Below are positions 16,292-23,793 of a stretch of 38,690 bases of DNA, piece by piece (within the stretch, counting starts at the first letter, position 1; every line of letters begins with the position of its first letter). The stretch comes from Herpetosiphon giganteus. Its GTDB lineage: Bacteria; Chloroflexota; Chloroflexia; Chloroflexales; Herpetosiphonaceae. The translations under genes were made by a program, and so were the position numbers. The notes under the pieces are model-generated. The model had not been told where the DNA came from and searched no databases. It saw nothing but the letters and a program-made list of their open reading frames with translations. The stretch covers positions 1 to 38,690 of the forward strand of contig NZ_JAFBCZ010000044.1 of NCBI RefSeq assembly GCF_016907925.1, written 5' to 3'.

Positions 16292-17929
16292 ATGGCCTGC
16301 GCTATGCAAAGAAGCAGATTTTTTCGATTCCAATCACTCTTTTGGCTTCTCATCGTTGGGGTTTGCGCAGGCAGCCTCGCCGCTTGGTCGTGGCTTGAAA
16401 ATGAGCAATGGCGCGGCGTAAGTACGCACGTCGATCAGCCAATTGCTTGGGCCAATGTGCCGCAAGGTGGCGTAAATTTGCCCAGTTTGCACTTCGAAGC
16501 GCCCGAGGTGATTTCGCGAACCCTCGATACAGCCAAAGCCGCTGGCTTTTATTGGCTACGTGTGCAGTTTCCTTGGGAAGATATTGAGATTCACGCCAAA
16601 AACGATTTTCGCGATTATCGCCACGATTACAATGGCGATGGCACGGTCGACCAAACCGATGCAATCTCAGCTTGGACGAAATATGATGCAATTGTGGCCG
16701 CAGCCCAAGCCCGCAATTTGCAACTGATCGTGCGGCTTGATCGCCCGCCAAGTTGGGCACGCGAAAACTTGCCCATGGAGAGTTTTCGCGTCGCCAAACG
16801 CGAGCAAGACCCCGGCTCGACCGGCCCGCCCGATAATTATGCAGATTATGGCGATTATGTGACTGCCGTGGTTGAGCGCTATCGCGGTAAAGTGCGCTTT
16901 TTTCAAATTTGGAACGAGCCAAATTATGGCCACGAGTGGAATTGGGCCGATCCCAATCCTGCTGAATTTATCGAATTATTGAAACTTGGCTATACCCGCG
17001 CCAAAGCTGCCAACCCCGATGCAATCATTATCTTCCCGAGCCTGACACCTGCTGATGGCTTCGATTGGCAAGCCAAGAACGATCTCGAATTTTTGGCCCA
17101 AATCTACGAGCGCGGCGGGGCGGCCTATTTTGATATTTTTAGTGCGCAGGGCTATGGCCTTGGCCAGCCAGCGACCGAGAATCGCTATGTGCGCCCAGTG
17201 CTCAACCCCGATGGTTCGTTGAAGCGCGATAAACTTTGGCAACGTCCGCTCGATTCGCGCACCGATGTGACGCGGGTTGTGTTGCTGCGCGAAGTGATGG
17301 AGCGTTATGGCGACGAGCATAAAGCGGTTTGGATTAGCGAATTTGGCTGGAACAGCTCACCAGTAGCAACCCAATATGGCGCGCCAGTCAGCGAAGACCA
17401 AAAAGCCCAATATCTGGTTGAATATTTGCAACGTGCGCGCCAAGAATGGCCATGGCTTGGCGCGATGAATATTTGGTTTTTGCGGCCTGGAGTTGGCTTC
17501 TCGCCCGAAGATCCAACAATTCATTTTGCCTTGCTCAAGAGCGATTGGACTGAACTGCCAGCCTATAGCGCCGTTAAATCATATCTGAATCAAGCGCCAC
17601 AATTGGGCATTGGCCGCTATCAGCCAACTGATTTGCTCTGGCAAACCAGCGACGAATACGTGGCAAATTGGTGGGGCGAACGGCTGAGCGTCGAAAGTGT
17701 AGGCCCAATTGAGCTAGAAGTTGATGGCAAAGTGCTTCCAACCCAATCCTTTGAGGGCGAACTAGGCCAGCATCAGCTGCGCATTCGCGGCGAGTGGCAA
17801 ACACTCACGATTAGCCGCCAACGAGCGTGGTGGTGGCTTTGGGCCAGCATTCCATTTGGGCTTTGGCTCGGCTTGTTACTAGCATTGAAGCGTTTTTGGA
17901 GCGTCCTAGTACGAAAGAGAACTGTATGA
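16292..17929 (+). CDS. Membrane-anchored glycoside hydrolase (clan GH-A fold)
   Basis: This protein of about 545 aa has an N-terminal membrane segment (about 13-32), an extracytoplasmic TIM-barrel-like domain and a second hydrophobic segment near the C-terminus (about 512-533) with a basic end. The acid/base candidate is E209 in IWNEPNYG and the nucleophile candidate is E350 in WISEFGWNS, the pattern of clan GH-A (GH5/GH39-like). DYNGDGTVDQTD near 112-123 matches a calcium-binding EF-hand or dockerin-type loop. The stop overlaps the start of the O-antigen-ligase-like gene (ATGA), so the two are coupled and probably act on one cell-surface polysaccharide. The start is uncertain: ATG at 16292 or 16304, neither with a good ribosome-binding site. 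Confidence 0.8.
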   Translation: MACAMQRSRFFRFQSLFWLLIVGVCAGSLAAWSWLENEQWRGVSTHVDQPIAWANVPQGGVNLPSLHFEAPEVISRTLDTAKAAGFYWLRVQFPWEDIEIHAKNDFRDYRHDYNGDGTVDQTDAISAWTKYDAIVAAAQARNLQLIVRLDRPPSWARENLPMESFRVAKREQDPGSTGPPDNYADYGDYVTAVVERYRGKVRFFQIWNEPNYGHEWNWADPNPAEFIELLKLGYTRAKAANPDAIIIFPSLTPADGFDWQAKNDLEFLAQIYERGGAAYFDIFSAQGYGLGQPATENRYVRPVLNPDGSLKRDKLWQRPLDSRTDVTRVVLLREVMERYGDEHKAVWISEFGWNSSPVATQYGAPVSEDQKAQYLVEYLQRARQEWPWLGAMNIWFLRPGVGFSPEDPTIHFALLKSDWTELPAYSAVKSYLNQAPQLGIGRYQPTDLLWQTSDEYVANWWGERLSVESVGPIELEVDGKVLPTQSFEGELGQHQLRIRGEWQTLTISRQRAWWWLWASIPFGLWLGLLLALKRFWSVLVRKRTV

Positions 17930-19452
17930 TGCTTGCACGTTGGCGTTGGCATCCATTGGCAACTGTCGGGGTTAGCGGCATCACAGCGTTGGCAATTTTG
18001 GCTTTATATCGACCAAAGCGCTTTGCGCCCTTGGTTGGCATCGATGAAGCTGCTGCGCACAATTTGCTCTTTGCGCTGGCGTTGCTAGCGCTTTTTGCGG
18101 CACTTGCTTGGGTGCGCCCCGAAATTGGCTTGGCTGGCGTGGCCGCAACAATTCCTTTCAACTATCGCTCGCGTGGCTTTTGGGATGGCGACTTTCCGTT
18201 TATCGATGGCAAATATTTTCCATTGCACGAACTGCTGTTGCTGGTTGTTTTAGGTGTAACGGCGCTTGATCTTGGTTGGCGCTTGCTGCGTGGGCGCAGT
18301 GCATGGCGCGTTTGGTGGCGCGAACATTGGCGCATGCTGCTGCTGCCGTTGGCTTGGCTGCTGATTGCGACATTTGCTGCAACGTTGGCCGTACCTGAAG
18401 GCCAAGCAGAGGCATGGCGCGAATGGCGCTGGATGATCGTCGAGCCATTGCTGTTGTATGGCTTGATTCTGTATTGGCAACCGCGCTACCCCGTGCGGCG
18501 CTGGCTGCTGTGGGGCTTGCTGGCTGGCAGCGCAATCGTAGCAGTGATTGGCATTTTGCAATGGCGCGACCTCGATTGGACTCCGATTGACGGCACGGGC
18601 ATGTGTTTTAGCGATTTGATCGTTGATTCTGGTGGCACCAAACGCACCTCATCGGTCTATTGTCACCCCAACAATTTGGCACTCTGGATGGATCGCGCGA
18701 GTATGTTGGCGGTTGTGGCTGCTGCTTGGGCACTCTGGCAATTTTGGCGCAAGCACAACTGGCAAACGGCGGCGTGGTCGCTGATCTATCTTGGGGCCAG
18801 CAGTTTATTGGTGCTCAGCCTGATGCTGACCTATTCCAAGGGCGCGCGTTTTGCCGTAGCCTTGGTATTAATTGGCCTAAGTTGCTTGCCGCGCCGTTGG
18901 TGGCTGCCGCTGATCACCAGCGTGGTACTTGGTGGGTTGTTGCTCTATTCATCGTTGAGCGGGCCTGAGCGTTTGAGCGTAACAGGCGATTCCAGCTCGG
19001 CACGCTTGAGCATTTGGCGCTCAGCAACCGCCATGATTGCAGATCATCCAGTTTTAGGCATTGGGCTTGATCAATTTTATTTCTATTTCAACCCCCAATA
19101 CAATCGCGGCTATATCGAGCCAGCACTGGCCAACGATCTTGCGGAGCGCAACACAGCCCATCCACATAATTTGTTGCTCGATCTATGGCTGCGGGTTGGA
19201 ATTGGAGGCTTAATTATTTTTGCGAGTTTGGCGTGGCGCAGCGTGCGGCGCAGTTGGCAGATTTGGCATAGCGATCAGCCAGAACGCTGGTTGGCACTCG
19301 CCGCGATTGCAGCTTTATTGGCTGGCTGGCTTCATGGCGGCGTTGATCAAGGCTATTTCTCCAGCGACATTGCCATGGTCACATGGCTCGCCTTTGGCAT
19401 GATCGATAGCTTTCGGATTAAGCAAGCGGATGTAGCCAAAATAGGACAATAA
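17926..19452 (+). CDS. O-antigen ligase / Wzy-like polysaccharide polymerase
   Basis: This 508-aa protein has about ten to twelve hydrophobic segments and a large outside loop. The late motif AHPHNLLLDLWLRVGIGGLIIF matches the H-x-H-N...G-x-x-G region of the Wzy_C/WaaL family, and the loop before it has the Arg- and Gly-rich pattern (SSARLSIWRSATAMIADHPVLGIGLDQF) typical of these enzymes. They polymerise or transfer glycan chains from a lipid carrier outside the membrane. The start at 17926 gives a 4-bp ATGA overlap with the upstream hydrolase; an ATG three bases on is equally possible. Confidence 0.85.
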   Translation: MMLARWRWHPLATVGVSGITALAILALYRPKRFAPLVGIDEAAAHNLLFALALLALFAALAWVRPEIGLAGVAATIPFNYRSRGFWDGDFPFIDGKYFPLHELLLLVVLGVTALDLGWRLLRGRSAWRVWWREHWRMLLLPLAWLLIATFAATLAVPEGQAEAWREWRWMIVEPLLLYGLILYWQPRYPVRRWLLWGLLAGSAIVAVIGILQWRDLDWTPIDGTGMCFSDLIVDSGGTKRTSSVYCHPNNLALWMDRASMLAVVAAAWALWQFWRKHNWQTAAWSLIYLGASSLLVLSLMLTYSKGARFAVALVLIGLSCLPRRWWLPLITSVVLGGLLLYSSLSGPERLSVTGDSSSARLSIWRSATAMIADHPVLGIGLDQFYFYFNPQYNRGYIEPALANDLAERNTAHPHNLLLDLWLRVGIGGLIIFASLAWRSVRRSWQIWHSDQPERWLALAAIAALLAGWLHGGVDQGYFSSDIAMVTWLAFGMIDSFRIKQADVAKIGQ

Positions 19453-19564
19453 TTCTATTGAAAAGCGCAGCATTTCGCCCTAAAATCTATTTAATATTTT
19501 TAATATTTATCAGTGTAGCAAACCGTAAGAATAAAAACGCGCTATAGGTTGAGGAGTGCTGGCC

Positions 19565-20344
19565 GTGGAATTTGATCCATCGCAACCGAATGCAGGCCGA
19601 ATTTACGATTATTTGTTGGGTGGGAGCCACAATTTTGCAGTTGATCGCGCGGCAGCAGAACGCTTGGTGCAGATGATTCCAACGATTGAAAATGGCGCGC
19701 GCTTAAATCGTTGGTTTTTGGATATTGCGATCAATCGTTTGGCCGATGTGGGCTTTACCCGCTATCTTGATTTGGCCAGCGGCTTGCCGACCCAAGGTTA
19801 TATTCACGAAATTCGCCCCGATGCCTTGGTGCTGTACAACGATTATGATCAGGCAACCGTCGCCTATGCGCGTGAAATTATCGGCAACAATCCTCGGGTT
19901 ATTTATCACCACGCCGATATTGCTGAGCTTGAATCGATTTTGGCCCAAGCTGACCAACATTTTGCTGGCGAACGCAAGCTGGCAATCTGCATCATTGGGG
20001 TTTCGTATTTTTTGGATGATCAGGTGTTGCGCCAAACGCTGCAACGCCTATATGATTGGTGCAGCCCAGGCTCGCAACTCGCTATATCGTGGCTGACTCT
20101 GCCCGAAAACCCCAACCCCAAATTACAAGAATTACTGGCCCGCTATCAGGCCATGGGCAGCCCAATTTATCCGCGTACAGTTGCTCAAATCAACCAGTTT
20201 ATCGCGCCATGGACGTTGCTTGAGCCAGGCTTTCAACGGCTCTCCGAATGGAACGAAATTGATGGTACGTGGATTATCGAGGGCGATCGCCAAGCAGACG
20301 ACGATCAAAGCGATATGTATGGCACGTTTATGATTAAAGGCTGA
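19565..20344 (+). CDS. SAM-dependent methyltransferase, PF04672 (DUF574) family
   Basis: This 259-aa protein opens with NAGRIYDYLLGGSHNFAVDRAAAERLV, the distinctive start of the PF04672 methyltransferase family, best known from actinomycetes. A Rossmann-like core follows (RYLDLASGLPTQGYIHEI and VLYNDYDQATVAYAREII). The substrate is unknown. GTG at 19565 follows GAGGAG by eight bases; GTG at 19556 overlaps that site and is less likely. The gene stands alone between the polysaccharide pair and a palindromic repeat. Confidence 0.85.
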   Translation: MEFDPSQPNAGRIYDYLLGGSHNFAVDRAAAERLVQMIPTIENGARLNRWFLDIAINRLADVGFTRYLDLASGLPTQGYIHEIRPDALVLYNDYDQATVAYAREIIGNNPRVIYHHADIAELESILAQADQHFAGERKLAICIIGVSYFLDDQVLRQTLQRLYDWCSPGSQLAISWLTLPENPNPKLQELLARYQAMGSPIYPRTVAQINQFIAPWTLLEPGFQRLSEWNEIDGTWIIEGDRQADDDQSDMYGTFMIKG

Positions 20345-20393
20345 GTGAGAGCATAGAGCATAGAACATAGAACATAGGGGTTAGGGATTAGGC
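20345..20393. repeat. AGCATAG/AACATAG heptamer tract
   Basis: Contiguous heptamers AGCATAG, AGCATAG, AACATAG, AACATAG begin a few bases after the methyltransferase stop codon. Confidence 0.85.
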
Positions 20394-20615
20394 TATCGGC
20401 TCTAGGTGTAATAGTTCATTGCGTTAACGACGGTTTGCCCCCTCACCCCAACCCCTCTCCCATGGAGCGGGCGAGGGGCTTTAACGCCGTGGTTCTTGCG
20501 CAATACGTCGGTAAAAACCGCTGCTCCCCTCGCCCGCGTGCAGTGGGAGCGGGGCTGGGGGTGAGGGAATGCCACTCGTTGTCAATCCAATGAATCATTA
20601 CACCTAGAGCCGATA
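20394..20615. repeat. Palindromic MITE-like element, copy 3 (full, 222 bp)
   Basis: Perfect 19-bp terminal inverted repeats (20394-20412 and 20597-20615, starting TATCGGCTCTAGG) enclose two G+C-rich hairpin arms (around 20436-20478 and 20524-20566) and a linker with TTTAACGCCGTGGTTCTTGC. The linker and arms are shared with the copies at 2205 and 30150, while the outermost bases differ between copies. No coding capacity is seen. Confidence 0.85.
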
Positions 20616-20645
20616 CCGTATAGCCTAACTTCGTGCTCTTCGTGG

Positions 20646-21053
20646 TTAACGCAACGCATCCAAATCTGGGCGCAGTACGACGCTTTCTTGCTCGTTGGGG
20701 TCGGTGCGCGCAATAATCGCCACGGCTTCTTCAGCATACGGGTTGAAGGGAAAATGTGGCATACCCGCGGGAATATACACATATTCACCAGCATGAACGA
20801 CCGCATGGCGCTCCAATTGATGGCCATAATACATTTCTACCGTACCACTCAGCATATAAATTGCGGTTTCGTGGCTTTCGTGATGATGTGCTTTGGCCCG
20901 TGCGCCAGCAGGCATGCGCAGCATATGCATACACAGCGCCTGCGAGCCTGCGGTTTCGGCAGCAATGCCAGCAAAATAGTTAAGCCCTTGTTTGCCAGCA
21001 AAGCCACTTTGTTCATTAGGCCGGATAATCACGCAATCGGCTTGTTCAGACAT
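20646..21053 (-). CDS. Small cupin-domain protein
   Basis: This 135-aa single-cupin protein has the two cupin motifs: an HHHESHETAIYMLSG segment (metal-ligand His and Glu) and GEYVYIPAGMPHFPFN (second motif with the last His). Such proteins can be isomerases, dioxygenases or sugar-binding sensors, and nothing here fixes the role. The ATG at 21053 is preferred over one six bases earlier because GGGGGA is then eight bases upstream. It lies 18 bp after the murT stop on the same strand, so the two are probably co-transcribed. Confidence 0.8.
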   Translation of the reverse strand: MSEQADCVIIRPNEQSGFAGKQGLNYFAGIAAETAGSQALCMHMLRMPAGARAKAHHHESHETAIYMLSGTVEMYYGHQLERHAVVHAGEYVYIPAGMPHFPFNPYAEEAVAIIARTDPNEQESVVLRPDLDALR

Positions 21054-21071
21054 CCGCATTTCCCCCAGTTA

Positions 21072-22463
21072 TTAGCTTTCCCAAAATGGCTTGAGCACGC
21101 CGCGATCGACCAAGACCTCGCGCATTTCGAGCATGGCGGTGTAGGTTGGCAGCATCGTCAAGGCCGTGTCGTTGGCAATTGCCAGATCAAAGGCTTGGGC
21201 CAAATCTGGCTCGACATGGATTTGTTGCTGGTCAATCCCAGCATATTTCAGCCGATTCGCCATATCAGCCGCCCGCGTGCCGCTCACCACAATCTGTTGG
21301 GTATGGCCAGCCAACGCCTCAAAATCTGCATCCCAAAGCCATGAAACATCGGTACCATCGGCAATTTTATCGTTAATCGCAATCATCAAGTTAAGCGGCG
21401 CTTGGCTCCCGCTGGTAATCATGCGCACGGTTTCGCTTGCACCTATCGGATTTTTAATCAAAGCCATCAGAACCTGTTTTTGCTGATAGTCAAAGCGTTC
21501 GATGCGCCCGAAGGCGGCGCTAAATTGCTCCAAAGCCGCGCGAATAATTGGCAACGGCACATCCAAGGCGCTGGTGGCGGCAATCGCAGCCAAGGCATTT
21601 AGGGCATTGTAGAGGCCAGGCAAAGGCAAGCTTAATTCGAGCGCTTGCTGGCCTTGGGGTTGATTCAACACGACGCGCAAGGTACTGCCGCGCGTGCCAT
21701 CAAGCTCCAATTGGCGCAGCACAATGTGCGGCTCTGGCCGGCAATGACCGCAGGCGGGGCAATGATAGCGCCCGATATGGCCATAATAGGCAGGATCATA
21801 GTCATAGGGCTGGCCACAACGGCGACAGAAAATCGAATCGGCGGCATGGCGCAGCGCATCGTTGCCATGGCGTGTATCTTCGAGGCCATAAAAAAGCACG
21901 TTGGCTTGCAAGCCAGTTGCCAAATCGGCGATTGCGGGATCATCGGCGTTCAACACAACGGTGCTTGTGCTAGGCAGCGTGGCAAGCACTTTTTGCCATT
22001 TTGCGGCCAGCGTATCAACCTCACCATAGCGATCAAGCTGATCGCGGAAGAGATTGAGCAGCAACACCACTCGGGGCTGGGTTTCGGCGATGGCGGCGGG
22101 CAAATGGGCCTCATCAACCTCGAACAAGGCCCGTTGATAGTGCGGCTCGCCCCAAATGCCTAGATCGAGGGTGGCAGCGGTTAGCCCAGTGATCAAATTT
22201 GCGCCAGCCCGATTATGTAATGCAGGCTGGCCTTGTTGGCTGCAAATTGCCGCGATCATGCGGCTGGTCGTGGTTTTGCCGTTGGTGCCAGAAATAAGCA
22301 TCACCCCGCCATTGAGCCGCTGCGCCTGATGCCGCAGTACATCGGGCGCAACCCGACGTGCAATCCGACCAGGTAAATTTGTGCCACCGCCAAAGCCAAA
22401 TTGGCGGCTTGCCCATTGCGCTAGCTGCGCAACACTTAATGCAACATGCTCACGTAGTGTCAT
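21072..22463 (-). CDS. murT: MurT-like lipid II isoglutaminyl synthase subunit
   Basis: MurT is a Mur-ligase-type ATPase that, with the glutaminase GatD, amidates the D-Glu of lipid II. The 463-aa protein has the ATP loop GTNGKTTT (59-66), the MurT hallmark NLFRDQLDRYGEVD (about 137-150), a zinc-ribbon insert with C213, C216, C235 and C238, and a C-terminal DUF1727 region. Length and layout match MurT. In most genomes gatD is the neighbour; here the gene downstream is a cupin and the gene upstream is divergent, so no GatD is seen in this window. The family call is firm, and the in vivo reaction depends on a GatD elsewhere. Confidence 0.88.
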   Translation of the reverse strand: MTLREHVALSVAQLAQWASRQFGFGGGTNLPGRIARRVAPDVLRHQAQRLNGGVMLISGTNGKTTTSRMIAAICSQQGQPALHNRAGANLITGLTAATLDLGIWGEPHYQRALFEVDEAHLPAAIAETQPRVVLLLNLFRDQLDRYGEVDTLAAKWQKVLATLPSTSTVVLNADDPAIADLATGLQANVLFYGLEDTRHGNDALRHAADSIFCRRCGQPYDYDPAYYGHIGRYHCPACGHCRPEPHIVLRQLELDGTRGSTLRVVLNQPQGQQALELSLPLPGLYNALNALAAIAATSALDVPLPIIRAALEQFSAAFGRIERFDYQQKQVLMALIKNPIGASETVRMITSGSQAPLNLMIAINDKIADGTDVSWLWDADFEALAGHTQQIVVSGTRAADMANRLKYAGIDQQQIHVEPDLAQAFDLAIANDTALTMLPTYTAMLEMREVLVDRGVLKPFWES

Positions 22464-22784
22464 GATTATCCTCAGTCACAACCAGCCCATACTTTCTGGA
22501 GAGTAGGATAGCATAAAAGTCACATTAGAGAGAACATAGAACATAGAGCATAGAACATAGGTATCAGGCTATTGGCTATTGGCTATTGGAACCACGAAGC
22601 ACGCGAAGATCGCGAAGTTAAGTTTTTGATCCACGAAGGACACGAAGATGGCTTCATCCCTCATCCTTCATCCCTCATCCTTCATCCCTCATCCTTCATC
22701 CTTTCTTTTGCCTTTCGCTACGCATTCTCGTATACTAAACGGCGTTAACAACAATTGACCTACGCAAACTATAGGCGGGAGTAT
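22464..22784. repeat. Mosaic short-repeat region between murT and the SAM hydrolase gene
   Basis: 22533-22561 has AACATAG/AGCATAG heptamers. 22566-22588 has GGCTATT heptamers. 22594-22650 has CACGAAG-type 9-mers. 22653-22701 is seven heptamers in strict TTCATCC/CTCATCC alternation. No gene is seen. The promoter of the plus-strand gene begins right after the last array. Confidence 0.85.
22708..22736 (+). promoter_or_regulatory. Promoter of the SAM hydrolase gene
   Basis: TTGCCT (22708-22713) and TATACT (22731-22736) are 17 bp apart, starting just after the heptamer array. Confidence 0.65.
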
Positions 22785-23606
22785 ATGCAACCGAATGGAA
22801 TCTTAACCCTAACTACCGATTTTGGCAGTGTTGATGCGTATAGCGCTGTGCTTAAAGGAGTGATTCTCTCGGTTAATCCGCAGGCTACGTTGATCGATGT
22901 GACGCATGAAATTGATGCGCAGCGGATTGCCCAAGCAGCCTATTTATTGCATACAGGCTATCGTTACTTTCCCGATGGCACTGTCCATTTGGTAATTGTT
23001 GATCCAGGGGTGGGCGGCGATCGCAAGGCCGTGGCGTTGTGTTCGCCACGTTGGGCCTTTGTGGCTCCCGATAACGGGGTGCTTTCGTATGTGTGGAAAG
23101 ACCTTGTGGCAGAATTTGGCCGCGAGCAATTGCAGTTGATCGAACTGAGCGATAAGCGCTGGTGGTTGCCCAAAGTGAGCGCAACCTTCCATGGTCGCGA
23201 TATTTTCGCTCCAGTTGCGGCCCATCTTTCCAAAGGTTTGAAAGCTGAAGAACTTGGCAATCCATTAGCTGAATTAGTCGAGTTGCCGCTAGCCGAGCCA
23301 CGCCATCGCCTTGATGATGCATGGGAAGGGCGAATCATCCACGTTGATAATTTTGGCAATTGTATTACCAACATTACCCGCGATTTTATTGCCCAACACG
23401 GCAGCATCGAGCAAGTTGAAATCGGCATTCTCGATCAGCAAATTGGCCGGATTTGCCGCACCTACGCCGATAGCGAGTGGGGCATGGTAATGGCGCTTTT
23501 CGGCTCCAGCGAACGGCTTGAGTTGGCGGTGCGCAACGGCAATGCCGCCCGCATGCTCGGCGTTGGCATCGGCGATAGCCTGCGCATTCGCTTTATAGAA
23601 GGATGA
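22785..23606 (+). CDS. SAM hydroxide adenosyltransferase / SAM hydrolase (DUF62)
   Basis: This 273-aa protein matches the DUF62 family (PF01887), related to fluorinase and chlorinase, whose known members split S-adenosylmethionine with hydroxide to adenosine and methionine. Motifs: LTLTTDFGSVDAYSAVLKGVI, VHLVIVDPGVGGDR (family D-P-G-V-G-G), ATFHGRDIFAPVAAHLS and HVDNFGNCITNI. The start ATG 22785 follows GGCGGGAG by three bases. The stop TGA is the TGA of a GGATGAA heptamer, which continues into the repeat tract. The physiological role of this family is unclear. Confidence 0.9.
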   Translation: MQPNGILTLTTDFGSVDAYSAVLKGVILSVNPQATLIDVTHEIDAQRIAQAAYLLHTGYRYFPDGTVHLVIVDPGVGGDRKAVALCSPRWAFVAPDNGVLSYVWKDLVAEFGREQLQLIELSDKRWWLPKVSATFHGRDIFAPVAAHLSKGLKAEELGNPLAELVELPLAEPRHRLDDAWEGRIIHVDNFGNCITNITRDFIAQHGSIEQVEIGILDQQIGRICRTYADSEWGMVMALFGSSERLELAVRNGNAARMLGVGIGDSLRIRFIEG

Positions 23607-23793
23607 ATTATGAGGGATGAAGTATGAAAAAGGGTAATCAAGTATTCATCCTTCATAATTCATAATTCATCCTTTGCCAAAACTATGTTTGATACTCTCA
23701 ATAGCGAAAGATGAGGGATGAGGGATGAGGGATGAAACAAGGTAATCAAGTATTCATCCTTCATAATTCATCCTTCATCCTTCCGTAAAAACT
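23607..23793. repeat. Tandem duplication and heptamers before the helicase gene
   Basis: Two units about 109 bp apart share GGTAATCAAG plus TATTCATCC and TTCATAATTCAT (23633-23663 and 23741-23771), and then a 30-bp stretch (23679-23708 and 23788-23817). The second copy of that stretch is the start of the helicase gene. Between them is a GGATGAG/GGATGAA array (23709-23736). Confidence 0.88.
23685..23714 (+). other. Duplicated head of the helicase gene: 9-codon decoy frame
   Basis: The first eight codons of the helicase (MFDTLNSE) are repeated exactly here, then Arg and a TGA supplied by the GGATGAG heptamers. No Shine-Dalgarno site is seen in front of either copy. It is probably a by-product of the tandem duplication, but it could act as a translated leader. 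Confidence 0.7.

Noticed and set aside
22653-22701. Regularly spaced repeats that could suggest a CRISPR array
   Set aside because: Units are 7 nt and directly adjacent, with no spacers of 30 nt or more and no cas genes nearby. The same holds for the arrays at 11963 and 15590.
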